From positions 186,001 through 250,000 of the forward strand of contig NZ_CP010834.1 in assembly GCF_001548675.1 (NCBI RefSeq): 64,000 bases of DNA, given 5' to 3'. The DNA is from Methanobrevibacter sp. YE315. Lineage in GTDB: Archaea > Methanobacteriota > Methanobacteria > Methanobacteriales > Methanobacteriaceae. The position numbers and the translations under genes are program-made. This document shows, in pieces, positions 45,148 through 54,280 of the stretch. The notes beneath the pieces were generated by a model, which saw nothing but the letters and a program-made list of their open reading frames with translations, ran no database searches and was not told where the DNA came from. How positions within the stretch are numbered: the stretch's first letter is position 1; every line of letters begins with the position of its first letter.

Positions 45148-45531
45148 ATGAAAACCAACGGCAAAATTTTATCAATAACGGCAATATTTTTAGTTCTCAT
45201 TTCAGCAGGTGCCGCATGTGCTGCTGAACATGTAGATCAAGTAATGACAGACGAAAACCTCAAAATTGACCTAAACGCAACAAACACCACCAACACCACC
45301 AACGTAACTAACGACACTGACATCGCTCCTGCAAAATTCATTATCCCACCAGATGCAAACCACGATGAACAACACCCATTCAACCCTAACGCAACAAACA
45401 CAACAAACAACAGCACTCTAAATGCAACAGCAGCTGTTGGAACATTACAAAAAAATGCTACAGCTAACCCAATATTAGCATTATTAGCAGTATCTGCTCT
45501 CGTTGGGGTATACAGCATTAAAAGAAGTTAG
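45148..45531 (+). CDS. small secreted, sequon-rich surface protein, copy 3 (diverged)
   Basis: The 127-residue paralogue has the same plan: signal peptide ending ACAAEH, Asn/Thr region with about eleven sequons, conserved IIPPDANHDEQHPFNPNATNTT, C-terminal helix and IKRS end. It is clearly more diverged from copies 1 and 2 than they are from each other, mainly in the segments flanking the core (MTDENLKIDL; STLNATAAVGTLQKNA). Conservation of the His/Asp/Glu-containing core suggests it is the functional part, perhaps for metal or sugar contacts. The downstream hairpin is weaker (TAGGTGGC...ACCTA). It is followed by ahcY. Confidence 0.8.
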   Translation: MKTNGKILSITAIFLVLISAGAACAAEHVDQVMTDENLKIDLNATNTTNTTNVTNDTDIAPAKFIIPPDANHDEQHPFNPNATNTTNNSTLNATAAVGTLQKNATANPILALLAVSALVGVYSIKRS

Positions 45532-45668
45532 GTGGCTCCGCCATACCTATCTTTATTACATTTTTTTTTAATTGACTTGACAACTTTTTTTTAATTTAAT
45601 TAAATCATTAACTTTAAAAGCTTACAAAACGATAGAATATATTATTATAATTTTTATGGTGAATATTT

Positions 45669-46919
45669 ATGAGTAAAGTTAAAGACATGTCACTAGCTCC
45701 TGAAGGAGTTAGAAAAATTGAATGGGTTCAAAAACACATGCCTGTTTTGGAACATATTAAACAAGAATATTTGGAAACCCAACCTTTTAAAGGGATAACT
45801 ATCGGGTCATGTTTACATTTGGAACCTAAAACAATTAATTTAGGTTTAACATTGATGGCCGGTGGAGCAGAAGTCGCGATGACCGGATGCAATCCTCTTT
45901 CAACACATGACGATGCAGTTGCAGGAGCGGCTGATTTAGGATTAAACGTCTACGGTTGGAGAGAACAGGACGATGAAGAATACTACCAGACAATTAATAT
46001 GGTCTTGGATCACAAACCTGACATAATCATTGATGACGGAGCAGACATGATTATGGTTTTACATAATGAGAGAACCGAATTGTTAAAACATATTAAAGGG
46101 GCATGTGAAGAAACCACAACTGGTGTTCACAGATTACAGGCAATGCACGCTGACGGCGCATTAAAATTCCCGGTAATCGCTGTAAATGACGCTTATACCA
46201 AATACTTATTTGACAACCGTTACGGAACTGGTCAATCAAGTTTCGATGCAATCATGGGAACTACCAACATGGTTATTGCAGGAAAAACAGTAACCGTATG
46301 CGGATACGGTTGGTGCGGCCGCGGACTAGCTTTAAGGGCAGCAGGTCTTGGAGCTGATGTTATCGTAACTGAAGTGGATCCAATCAGAGCATTGGAAGCA
46401 AGAATGGACGGTTACCGTGTAATGACTATCCGTGAAGCAGTAAAACAATCAGATTTAATCATTACAGTAACAGGTAATGCTGACATTATCTGTGGAGACG
46501 ACTTCAAATACATGAAAGATGGATGTATGCTTGCAAACTCAGGACACTTCAATGTTGAAATCAACAGACCAGACTTAGAAGCAATTTCAACAGAAGTAAA
46601 AGAAGTGCGTGAAAGCATTGAAGAATTCACAACCAAAGACGGACGCAAACTTTATCTTTTAGCAGATGGCCGTTTGGTAAACTTATCTGCAGCACGCGGA
46701 CAAGGACACCCAGCTGAAATCATGGACATGAGTTTTGCAGTACAGGCATTATCCGCAAAACACATCCTGGAAAACGATTTGCCTGTTGGCGTAACCAAAG
46801 CCCCTGATGAAATCGACTACAATGTAGCGACCATGAAATTGAAAGCTATGGGAATTGAAATCGATTCATTAACAGATAAACAAAAAGCTTACATGGCAAA
46901 TTGGCAAGAAGGAACCTAA
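45669..46919 (+). CDS. ahcY: adenosylhomocysteinase / S-inosyl-homocysteine hydrolase
   Basis: This 416-residue NAD-dependent hydrolase removes the product of SAM-dependent methylation. Signatures include GITIGSCLHLEPKTINL, NPLSTHDDAVAGA, DDGADMIMVLH, EETTTGVHRLQAM and the NAD-binding GKTVTVCGYGWCGRGLALRA (about residues 208-227), then NSGHFNVEI. In M. jannaschii the homologue prefers S-inosyl-homocysteine after deamination of SAH; substrate preference here cannot be read directly. GGTGAATATT precedes the ATG. It is followed by a DUF2119-like gene 21 bases downstream, possibly on the same transcript. Confidence 0.94.
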   Translation: MSKVKDMSLAPEGVRKIEWVQKHMPVLEHIKQEYLETQPFKGITIGSCLHLEPKTINLGLTLMAGGAEVAMTGCNPLSTHDDAVAGAADLGLNVYGWREQDDEEYYQTINMVLDHKPDIIIDDGADMIMVLHNERTELLKHIKGACEETTTGVHRLQAMHADGALKFPVIAVNDAYTKYLFDNRYGTGQSSFDAIMGTTNMVIAGKTVTVCGYGWCGRGLALRAAGLGADVIVTEVDPIRALEARMDGYRVMTIREAVKQSDLIITVTGNADIICGDDFKYMKDGCMLANSGHFNVEINRPDLEAISTEVKEVRESIEEFTTKDGRKLYLLADGRLVNLSAARGQGHPAEIMDMSFAVQALSAKHILENDLPVGVTKAPDEIDYNVATMKLKAMGIEIDSLTDKQKAYMANWQEGT

Positions 46920-46940
46920 TTCCTTCCTTTCTTTATTTTT

Positions 46941-47591
46941 ATGTCTTATTTTAGATACATTGATAATGGTGATGGACCAACAAAGCTGTTCGTTGGCGGG
47001 GTTCATGGCAATGAAGGCTTAACCTCAATAAGATTCATGAAAAAAATCAAAGAAGAGGATTTGTCGCCTGGACAGTTCTATTTCTATAACTTTGATAGAA
47101 CACCCTATGTTTCAACAATTAAAAAGGAATTTTACGAATCCGGAATCGGCTTGAAAATTTTAGATTTAATCGAATATCTTCAGCCGGATTTTTACACTGA
47201 GCTTCATTGTTATAATCTTAAGAATTATGAGAGATTAACCTCTATTGAGAGGTATAAAAAAACAGGCATTCCACCACTCATTAAATTGGGAAATCATATT
47301 CTGGTGTCATCCGTATCCCCGTTAATCAGAATGACTTATTTTTCAACAGAAACAGTTTGCAAAACACTTGAATTTCCCTGCATTGAAAAATTAACTCCGG
47401 AAATTATTGAAAAATATAATTTCAATAAAGAATTGGCCATTGAGACTTATGAAGATCTGCTTAATCTGATTTTAATTTCTCCTTCAAGAGAGAATTTCGA
47501 AAAGGAAATGATGATTCATCATGCCGACCAAGTTCATTTGGCGATGAGATATGCTGAAAAAGTTTTTGGCAAGGATTTCCCACCATATTAA
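46941..47591 (+). CDS. DUF2119-type protein with M14 carboxypeptidase/deacylase-like zinc motif
   Basis: The 216-residue protein starts FRYIDNGDGPTKLFVGGVHGNEG, with an H-x2-E pair (HGNE, about residues 20-23) like the first zinc ligands of the M14/aspartoacylase superfamily. TELHCYN near residue 94 could supply the third ligand His. Later parts are helical, with a terminal segment DQVHLAMRYAEKVFGKDFPPY. I place it in DUF2119 from memory; a hydrolytic role on an N-acyl or amide bond is inference. No signal peptide is present, so it is cytoplasmic. It follows ahcY closely and converges on fen1. Confidence 0.7.
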   Translation: MSYFRYIDNGDGPTKLFVGGVHGNEGLTSIRFMKKIKEEDLSPGQFYFYNFDRTPYVSTIKKEFYESGIGLKILDLIEYLQPDFYTELHCYNLKNYERLTSIERYKKTGIPPLIKLGNHILVSSVSPLIRMTYFSTETVCKTLEFPCIEKLTPEIIEKYNFNKELAIETYEDLLNLILISPSRENFEKEMMIHHADQVHLAMRYAEKVFGKDFPPY

Positions 47592-47648
47592 TTGTTTCTT
47601 AAGAAAAATAATTTGATTTTAGAAGATTATCTCTTCTAAAAACTTTTT

Positions 47649-48632
47649 TTAAAACCATGCGTCAAGGCTTCCCTGACTTGAACTTAAATTTTTAAGTTTA
47701 TCTGATGCTTTGATTACACGGTCTTCGGAAAATCCGTGCTCATAGCATAAAAATTCAATTATTTTGTCTTGCTTTGGTTTTTCCCATTTAATTTTATAGT
47801 CTGTATTTACGTTGTGGTTTAGGAAAATCTCTCTTACTTCATCCAAATCATGGGTTGATTCCTTTTGAAGCTCGGCGATTTTTTCTTTTAATTGGCCTTT
47901 ATGCGCTAGTTTAAGTGCGGTTTTTGCACCTACACCTTTTAAACCTTCACAAAAATCGGTTCCAATTAATATTCCCATGTCAATCAGTTCTTCTCTTGTT
48001 ATCTTTAATTCTCTTAAAACCCTGTCCAGTTCATAGTATTCAAGATTTCCAAGATTGGAATTCACTGCCAGGTTTCTGACAACCCTTTTGGCTCCAAATA
48101 ATAGGCAATCGTAATCTTGTGATGCCACAGCATATGCATCTCCTTTTGATACCAGATATGCTGCTTGAGCTTCACCTTCCCCTTTAGCATCAACATAAGG
48201 AATTCCCATCAATGTTAATAGTTTTTTAGAAGATTCAATTATCTCAGGTGATAGTTTGCTGGATCGCATTGCGAATTTTCTTGCTTTTTCAGTATCTCCA
48301 GAGGCAAGTGCATCCTTATAGATTTTTTCCGCTTCATCCCTGACTTCTCTTCTTTTAGCCTGGGTTTCGCTTTTGAGTTCGGGTGCTTTTCCGTCAAAAA
48401 TATAAATTGGCTTAATGTCCTTTTCAATCATTGAAGAGTTTCTGTATAATATTCCGCTTAAGTGAGAAGTAATGTTGCCGTTTTCGTCGGTTAAGGGCCT
48501 GCCGTCCCTTTGTCTGATTGTGGATAGGAACTGGTATAGAGTGTTAAATGCATCTATAGATACAGTTCTTCCTTCCAAATCTTTAAAGCTGATAGATTTA
48601 GGTTCAATTATATCCTTTAATTTCACACCCAT
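47649..48632 (-). CDS. fen: flap endonuclease 1
   Basis: This 327-residue FEN1 removes 5' flaps during Okazaki-fragment maturation and repair. The N-domain has SIDAFNTLYQFL and YIFDGKAPELK with metal-binding Asp residues. The I-domain has EGEAQAAYLVSKGDAYAVASQDYDCLLFG, and IGTDFCEGLKGVGAKTALKL is the helix-hairpin-helix. It ends in QGSLDAWF, a PCNA-interacting box. The start is ATG 48632 with AGGTGTTG upstream. It is the last gene of a minus-strand operon with coenzyme B genes (spacing nine bases to the preceding gene). Confidence 0.96.
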   Translation of the reverse strand: MGVKLKDIIEPKSISFKDLEGRTVSIDAFNTLYQFLSTIRQRDGRPLTDENGNITSHLSGILYRNSSMIEKDIKPIYIFDGKAPELKSETQAKRREVRDEAEKIYKDALASGDTEKARKFAMRSSKLSPEIIESSKKLLTLMGIPYVDAKGEGEAQAAYLVSKGDAYAVASQDYDCLLFGAKRVVRNLAVNSNLGNLEYYELDRVLRELKITREELIDMGILIGTDFCEGLKGVGAKTALKLAHKGQLKEKIAELQKESTHDLDEVREIFLNHNVNTDYKIKWEKPKQDKIIEFLCYEHGFSEDRVIKASDKLKNLSSSQGSLDAWF

Positions 48633-48641
48633 TTTCAACAC

Positions 48642-49205
48642 CTAGATTTCTGCAAAATAGCTTACCGGGAACATCTCTTTAATCCACATTAAAATTTCGC
48701 CGTTGTTGATGATAACATAATCACGAGCCAGGAAGTCTTCATCTGTGTTAAACAATTCTTTTAATGTGTCGTTTGGCTTTTCAATGAAAATGTTTTTCAC
48801 TTCTCTTCTGGATTCAATATGGTAGTTTTTTAAGATTCTGCCGATTGGTATGTCCGCTCTGAGCAAATCGGCACAAACTTCCTTGGAGCATCTGCCTAAT
48901 GGAACATGTGAGATGGCATATATCAAAGGTTGGTCTTCCTTATGCATTATAACTTCTCTGAAGTTGATTTCCTCACCCTCTTCAACATTCACCAGTTTTG
49001 CATGTTCAGCATCTGCATTTTCAAGATGTTGGTCCAGGGTATCTAAAGTAATTTTACCATACAAAACATCCAGAATTGCGGTAATGGACCCGTCAGTTGT
49101 TAAAAGAATTTTTTGGGTATTTGAAAATGTCTGACCATAATCTTTTTCGAGGTCATTCATTTTTTCAATGAGTCTTTTGTTTGCTTCGTTTTTATCGTTT
49201 ACCAT
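48642..49205 (-). CDS. chorismate lyase-like (DUF98) protein
   Basis: The 187-residue protein has the UTRA/chorismate-lyase fold pattern: a helix, TFSNTQKILLTTDGSITAILDVLYG, then NFREVIMHKEDQPLIYAISHVPLGR, and REVKNIFIEKP. Archaeal members of this group have been linked to removal of pyruvate from chorismate to give 4-hydroxybenzoate; I regard that activity as likely but unproven here. The start is ATG 49205, with GTGATTC as ribosome-binding site. It lies between leuC/hacA-like and fen genes with gaps under ten bases, so all four minus-strand genes 47649-51644 look co-transcribed. Confidence 0.75.
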   Translation of the reverse strand: MVNDKNEANKRLIEKMNDLEKDYGQTFSNTQKILLTTDGSITAILDVLYGKITLDTLDQHLENADAEHAKLVNVEEGEEINFREVIMHKEDQPLIYAISHVPLGRCSKEVCADLLRADIPIGRILKNYHIESRREVKNIFIEKPNDTLKELFNTDEDFLARDYVIINNGEILMWIKEMFPVSYFAEI

Positions 49206-49214
49206 TTGAATCAC

Positions 49215-50468
49215 TTATAAGTCTTTAGGATTTGTAATAACTCCTGTAATTGCTGAGGCAGCTACCACTTTTGAATTTGCCAAGTATACTGAAGAAGCAG
49301 GGTCTCCCATTCTTCCTTTAAAGTTTCTGTTGGTAGTGGAAATACAGGATTCTCCTTCGGATAAAACTCCCATATGTCCTCCAAGACATGGACCGCATCC
49401 AGGATTACAGATAATGGCGCCGGCATCAATGAACGTGTCAATATAACCGAGATGCATTGCTTGCTTGTAGATTTCTCTTGAAGCCGGCAGGATGATTAGT
49501 CTAATGGAATCATTGATTTTTTCCCCTTCCAATATTTCTGCAGCTTCCTTTAAATCGGAAAGCCTGCCGTTGGTACATGAACCAATCAGGCATTGGTCGA
49601 TTGATGTGCCTTCTATTTTGGATATTGCCTTAACGTTATCCACATCATTTGGGCATGCGATTTGGGGTTCCATATCATTAATGTCAAAGTGCATTTCCTG
49701 AGCGTAAGTTGCATCATCATCTGATTTTACAATATTTAATTCAGATTCGTTTTTGCCAGTTCTTTGGCAAATATAATCGATAACTTCGCGATTAGGTTCC
49801 ATTATTCCATTTTTAGCACCCATTTCAATAGCCATATTGCACATGGTTGCTCTTCCTTCAACGCCCATGTTCTCTATGGTTTCACCGCAGAATTCCGCAG
49901 TCTTATAGGTTGCTCCGGCTATTCCAATTTCGCCGATGATGTTTAGAATAATGTCTTTTGGCGCTATATATGAATTCAATTCACCTTCAACTTCCATTCT
50001 TATAGCTTCAGGAACCATAAACCATGTTTTGCCGGTTGCCCAAACCATTGCAAGGTCAGTTGCACCCATACCTGTTGAAAATGCTCCGAATGCACCATAA
50101 GTGCATGTATGGGAATCAGCACCGACAACAACCATTCCAGGCTCAACCAATCCCATTTCAGGAACAACCTGGTGGCAGATACCTTCGCCATGAATGAAGT
50201 TTTTGGTAATGTTTTGAGTTTTGATGAAGTCACGACAGACCTTTTGAAATTCAGCCGAACCGATTGTATTTGCAGGGATGTTGTGATCAAAAATAATGGC
50301 TATTTTTTCAGGATCCCATACTTTATCAGATACTTTTTCAAAGGTTTTAATGGCTGGTGGGGATGTTCCGTCGTGTGACATTGCAAGGTCAACCGGAATC
50401 TCGATTATTTCACCGGGTGTTACTTCGTGACCTGCTTTTGCAGATAATATCTTTTCAGTAATATTCAT
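49215..50468 (-). CDS. hacA: homoaconitase/isopropylmalate isomerase large subunit
   Basis: This 417-residue aconitase-family large subunit has the three cluster Cys ligands in IGSCTNGRLSDL (about residues 296-307) and NPGCGPCLGGH (about 355-365), and GADSHTCTYGAFGAFSTG for substrate binding. Methanogens have two such enzymes, one for leucine and one for the 2-oxosuberate chain of coenzyme B. The large subunits are hard to tell apart. The gene directly follows an AksA-like homocitrate synthase (gap six bases), which favours the coenzyme B enzyme (AksD/HacA). No small subunit gene is adjacent. leuC is the alternative name. Confidence 0.88.
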   Translation of the reverse strand: MNITEKILSAKAGHEVTPGEIIEIPVDLAMSHDGTSPPAIKTFEKVSDKVWDPEKIAIIFDHNIPANTIGSAEFQKVCRDFIKTQNITKNFIHGEGICHQVVPEMGLVEPGMVVVGADSHTCTYGAFGAFSTGMGATDLAMVWATGKTWFMVPEAIRMEVEGELNSYIAPKDIILNIIGEIGIAGATYKTAEFCGETIENMGVEGRATMCNMAIEMGAKNGIMEPNREVIDYICQRTGKNESELNIVKSDDDATYAQEMHFDINDMEPQIACPNDVDNVKAISKIEGTSIDQCLIGSCTNGRLSDLKEAAEILEGEKINDSIRLIILPASREIYKQAMHLGYIDTFIDAGAIICNPGCGPCLGGHMGVLSEGESCISTTNRNFKGRMGDPASSVYLANSKVVAASAITGVITNPKDL

Positions 50469-50474
50469 CTTAAT

Positions 50475-51644
50475 CTATTCCTTTTTACTGATTTTTTTAA
50501 CAATATCCTTGAATACTTGGTCGTTGATGTATTTTCCTTCTTCCCTTGATTTTTTAACTTGTTTTACGATTTCGATAAGCTCTTCATCACTGACATCAAG
50601 TTCGCATTCATTCAATTTGGCTCTAACGGCTCTGCATCCTGAATGCTTACCTAAGACAAGCTGCCTTTTTTGGCCAACCAATTCTGGAAGATATGGTTCG
50701 TAGCATAACGGCTCTTCAATAACAGCATCAACATGGATTCCGGATTCGTGTCTGAATACATTATTTCCAACAATAGGTTTATTGTATGGGATTGGAAGGC
50801 CGCTTGCATTTGATACAAGGTCGGATAATTCTTTGATGTATTTTGTTTTAAATCCGTAGTCTTTTCCATATAGGATTTTCATTGCCATAATAAGTTCTTC
50901 TAAAGATGCATTACCTGCCCTTTCGCCGATACCATTGACTGTTGTTGAAACAGCTTTTGCACCTGCTAAAACACCTGTAATGGAGTTGATAACAGCCAAT
51001 CCGAAATCATTGTGAAGGTGAACGGCAAGGTCAATTTTGATATCTTTGACAAGCTCTCTTACTAGATAGTCAATTCCTTGAGGGGTAATTGCTCCGGTTG
51101 TATCGGCAATGTGGACTCTGTCGGCACCGCATTCTTGAGCTTTTCCATAAATACGTTTTAAAAATTCGATGTCGGTTCTTGTAGCGTCTTCTGCTGAAAA
51201 TGCAACAAACAAACCGTGGTCTTTAGCATAATCCACTGCAGTTTCACATAAGTTGATTGCATCCTGCCTTGTAATGTGCATTTTGTGGTCTAAATGGATG
51301 TCGGATGTTCCAACAAATGTAATTATACCGTCAACATCACAATCAAGTGCAGCGTCAATATCTCCCGGTTTTGTTCTGGTTAATCCAAGAATTGTAGCAT
51401 CAAGCCCTTCATTGGCAATTGCCTTAACTGTTTCCTTTTCTTTTTCGGAAACAATTGGAAATCCTGCTTCAATCTGGTGTATTTTGAATTGATCCAGTTT
51501 TCTTGCAATCTCCATTTTATCATCAAAGCTAAAACAAACGCCAGGGGTCTGTTCACCGTCCCTTAATGTTGTGTCATAAATTGTTATGTCATCTGGGAAT
51601 GTCAATTCAGATTCTTTGTTATAATGACTTATAAAATATTGCAA
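50475..51644 (-). CDS. aksA: homocitrate synthase AksA-like
   Basis: The 389-residue member of the isopropylmalate/homocitrate synthase family has YDTTLRDGEQTPGVCFS (about residues 22-38) with the metal Asp, and VHLHNDFGLAVINS (metal His pair). The C-terminal extension lacks the LeuA allosteric domain, so it fits AksA or NifV rather than LeuA. It condenses 2-oxoglutarate-type acids with acetyl-CoA at the start of 2-oxosuberate synthesis for coenzyme B. The likely start is TTG 51644, four bases after GTGAT; the in-frame GTG at 51653 is that ribosome-binding site. It begins the operon with hacA. Confidence 0.88.
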   Translation of the reverse strand: MQYFISHYNKESELTFPDDITIYDTTLRDGEQTPGVCFSFDDKMEIARKLDQFKIHQIEAGFPIVSEKEKETVKAIANEGLDATILGLTRTKPGDIDAALDCDVDGIITFVGTSDIHLDHKMHITRQDAINLCETAVDYAKDHGLFVAFSAEDATRTDIEFLKRIYGKAQECGADRVHIADTTGAITPQGIDYLVRELVKDIKIDLAVHLHNDFGLAVINSITGVLAGAKAVSTTVNGIGERAGNASLEELIMAMKILYGKDYGFKTKYIKELSDLVSNASGLPIPYNKPIVGNNVFRHESGIHVDAVIEEPLCYEPYLPELVGQKRQLVLGKHSGCRAVRAKLNECELDVSDEELIEIVKQVKKSREEGKYINDQVFKDIVKKISKKE

Positions 51645-51694
51645 TATAATCACTTCTTTAAAAAATAAATTTAGTATATAAATATTATTGATAT

Positions 51695-52243
51695 TTAGTT
51701 TATATTAAAAGTTTCTAAAAGTTCCAGATAGGAAGTTCTCTCAAAGCCATCTGTGATGCCTAATTTTTCAAAAAGTTCAAAAATAGAATTTTGAGCTTCA
51801 GTATAATCTTCACCATCGTTTAAACCTATTTCAATCTCCATATATGGGTCAAGTCCTTCAACATCATCTAATGATATCTCAAAGTCTTCATAAGAATAAT
51901 ATTGTCTGTTTTTTCTAACGGCCCTAACTTTTTTAAAGCCGATGGCTTCAAAAATGTCTGAGCATTCCTGAGCATTTTCAATACCCATTTCGATTTCCTT
52001 TCTGGTTTTTGCCTCTTTGTTGATTTTCGGCCCCTTGTAGGTTATGAAAATATTTTCTTCATCGTTTTCTTTTGTTGTCCTGATTCTTAATGCTTCATCG
52101 GTTTTTGCAAAATCAACTACAGGGCTATTGAAGTAGATATCTTCCTGAAACTCTTTTTTAGTTTTTGTCGCCCCGATTTCAGCCAGTTTCTCTTCCATCT
52201 CTTCAAAACTATTGATTTTAGCTTTCACTTCAACTTCTATCAT
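51695..52243 (-). CDS. CYTH-domain protein (class IV adenylyl cyclase/triphosphatase family)
   Basis: The 182-residue protein starts IEVEVKAKI, the E-x-E-x-K motif that defines the CYTH tunnel (residues 3-7), followed by DEALRIRTT, ITYKGPK and SLDDVEGLDPYMEIEIGL with further Arg/Lys/Glu residues lining the active site. Members hydrolyse inorganic or organic triphosphates such as thiamine triphosphate, or cyclise ATP. In archaea, triphosphatase activity is the safer guess. It lies 15 bases from the upstream glycosyltransferase gene, so the two are probably co-transcribed, without an evident functional link. Confidence 0.88.
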   Translation of the reverse strand: MIEVEVKAKINSFEEMEEKLAEIGATKTKKEFQEDIYFNSPVVDFAKTDEALRIRTTKENDEENIFITYKGPKINKEAKTRKEIEMGIENAQECSDIFEAIGFKKVRAVRKNRQYYSYEDFEISLDDVEGLDPYMEIEIGLNDGEDYTEAQNSIFELFEKLGITDGFERTSYLELLETFNIN

Positions 52244-52258
52244 GTTATCAACTGTTAA

Positions 52259-53215
52259 TTAACTTACATTTATTTTGCTATTTAATGTTTTTAATAGGAA
52301 TATAATCAATCCATACTGATTATGGTGAAGCGCTTTTAGGTATATTCTGTAAAATAGGGGGAGTTGCTTTATTCCCTTGTTTTCATGCCAATTCGGATAT
52401 TTCTCATTAACGTAATTTACCATTTCTTTTATGGTATCTGCATTAAAATCATCTCTGAAACTGCTTCTGTAAACTGTCCCGACCAGGATGTGATAGACAT
52501 TAATGTATTCAAGTTCGTCATAATATTTATTGAATATGTCATTTTTTTTGGCAAAATCCTCATTGGTTTCTGTTATGTCGTAAATCTGATAGATCCTATC
52601 GTCATAAGTGTGCATAATTGATGATGAGTGTTGAATGTAGTAATATAAAGGTTTTTTGACAATTGAAATTTTTTTAGATTTCATTAATAACTTGGGGAAT
52701 GTTCCCAAGTCTTCATACCATTTTCCAAGAGGGAATGAAATGTCGTTTTCTTTAAACAATGAAGTTTTGTATAATTTATTCCATGCAGCAGGAAACCTGA
52801 CAAGATTATAAAATCCTTCTTTCACTTTGTTTAATTCTGTTTTTTTATCATAAACTCTATAAAAATAACAAATTGAAATATCAGAGTCATTTTCGATTAA
52901 ATTGTTATACAGTTCCATAAGATAGTCCTTGTCAATATAATCGTCACTGTCTATAAAACAAATGTATTTCCCAGTTGAGATTTCCAAACCAAAGTTTCTA
53001 GCAGATGAAAGACCCCCATTTTCCTTATAAACATATTTCATTCGTTCATCATCTTTTATATTTTCTTTAATAACTTTTTCTGTGGAATCCTGACTGCCAT
53101 CATCTACAAATATCGCTTCGAAATTTGTGTAGCTTTGATTTTTTATGGATGAGATGCATTTGGCAACTAATTTTTCCATATTGTAGCATGGTATGACTAT
53201 ACTTATTTTTTCCAT
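52259..53215 (-). CDS. family 2 glycosyltransferase
   Basis: The 318-residue GT-A enzyme has the N-terminal fold ISIVIPCYNMEKLVAKCISS, EAIFVDDGSQDST (about residues 34-46) and YICFIDSDDYID (about 88-99), the metal-binding DxD region. WYEDLGTFPKLL carries the acidic residue near the catalytic base. The C-terminal third is Tyr-rich and lacks membrane helices, so it is cytoplasmic or peripheral. It probably adds a sugar to cell-wall or glycoprotein precursors. Composition is more AT-rich than neighbours, common for surface-glycan genes. It is followed by the CYTH gene. Confidence 0.9.
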   Translation of the reverse strand: MEKISIVIPCYNMEKLVAKCISSIKNQSYTNFEAIFVDDGSQDSTEKVIKENIKDDERMKYVYKENGGLSSARNFGLEISTGKYICFIDSDDYIDKDYLMELYNNLIENDSDISICYFYRVYDKKTELNKVKEGFYNLVRFPAAWNKLYKTSLFKENDISFPLGKWYEDLGTFPKLLMKSKKISIVKKPLYYYIQHSSSIMHTYDDRIYQIYDITETNEDFAKKNDIFNKYYDELEYINVYHILVGTVYRSSFRDDFNADTIKEMVNYVNEKYPNWHENKGIKQLPLFYRIYLKALHHNQYGLIIFLLKTLNSKINVS

Positions 53216-53722
53216 TGAATTTTCTCCTAACTGCTATTAAGTTTAGAATCCATTATATAAATAATATGTAGAATTTTATTATTCTCTTTAAAGGTTATAG
53301 TAATTTGCTGAATTTTATTTTTACTTTAAATTTTCATGTTTTTTATTTAAAGGTTGGTTGTAATATTTCAATATTTTTCATTAAGATTTTTGTGTTGTTT
53401 TTTTTAAGTGATTTTTGAAAAATGTTTATTTGATTTTTCTTTTTTTAAAATCAAGTATTTTCATTTTACTTATAAATGCTTTTTATTTTTTCAGATTATT
53501 TTCATGATTTTTTTTAATAGGTTAATATGCTTAGTATTTAAAGAAATTATCAAAATTAAAGTTATTTTATTTGTCTTTTTTCAAAATTTTTTAAATTTTC
53601 TTTAAATAAACATACATTTATATACTATTTAAATTAAATATTTTATTAGTAAAAATTTAACTAATTTTTTGTTTTCTTAAATTTTACTATTCTACTTTTA
53701 ATAATTAATTGGAGGTTTTAAA
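53216..53722 (+). promoter_or_regulatory. 507-bp AT-rich region with tbp promoter
   Basis: Most of the region (53216-53600) is extremely T-rich without a credible gene. The tbp promoter has TATA TTTATATA at 53617-53624, predicting transcription from about 53650 and a 70-base leader. GGAGGTTT at 53711-53718 precedes the TTG start. No repeats or dyads were recognised elsewhere in it. Confidence 0.6.
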
Positions 53723-54268
53723 TTGACCGATGTTGATATAAAAATTGAAAACATTGTTGCTTCTGCAAGCATTGGTAAAGACATTGTTCTTACTGAAGTG
53801 TCCCAAGCTTTAGAAGGGGTTAATTTTAATCGTGAACAGTTTCCGGGATTAGTATTTAAACTTAAAGATCCTAAAACCGCAGCATTAATCTTTAGCTCTG
53901 GTAAGCTTGTTTGTACTGGAGCAAAATCTATAGATGATTCTAAATTAGCAATCAAAAAAACTGTAGATTTGATGAGGACTATTGATACTGAAATTCCTCA
54001 TGAATTCGATATTAAAATTCAAAACATTGTGGCATCTGCAAACTTAGAGTCCACATTAAACTTAGAAGCAGTAGCTTTAGAACTTGAAGATACTGAATAT
54101 GAACCTGAACAATTCCCAGGTTTAGTATACAGATTATCTGACCCTAAAGTGGTTTTATTATTATTTGGTTCTGGTAAGGTCGTATGTACCGGTGCTAAAA
54201 CCAAAAGCGACGCTAAATTAGGCGTCGAAAGAGCTTACGATAGATTAAGTGAGCTAGATTTAATATAA
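53723..54268 (+). CDS. tbp: TATA-box-binding protein
   Basis: The 181-residue protein consists of two direct repeats (about residues 5-90 and 95-181), each with the pattern IKIxNIVASA, a helix, EQFPGLVF/Y-L-DPK and FxSGKxVCTGAK. It bends promoter DNA and recruits TFB and RNA polymerase. The start is TTG 53723, five bases after GGAGGTTT. It lacks the long acidic C-terminal tail of some archaeal TBPs. The SerB fusion gene begins 12 bases after its stop, so both are probably on one transcript. Confidence 0.97.
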   Translation: MTDVDIKIENIVASASIGKDIVLTEVSQALEGVNFNREQFPGLVFKLKDPKTAALIFSSGKLVCTGAKSIDDSKLAIKKTVDLMRTIDTEIPHEFDIKIQNIVASANLESTLNLEAVALELEDTEYEPEQFPGLVYRLSDPKVVLLLFGSGKVVCTGAKTKSDAKLGVERAYDRLSELDLI

Positions 54269-54280
54269 TTGGTGGTATTA

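Noticed and set aside
53408-53605. Possible 65-residue Phe/Ile-rich membrane protein upstream of tbp
   Set aside because: Composition is that of T-rich spacer, with no ribosome-binding site; probably chance.
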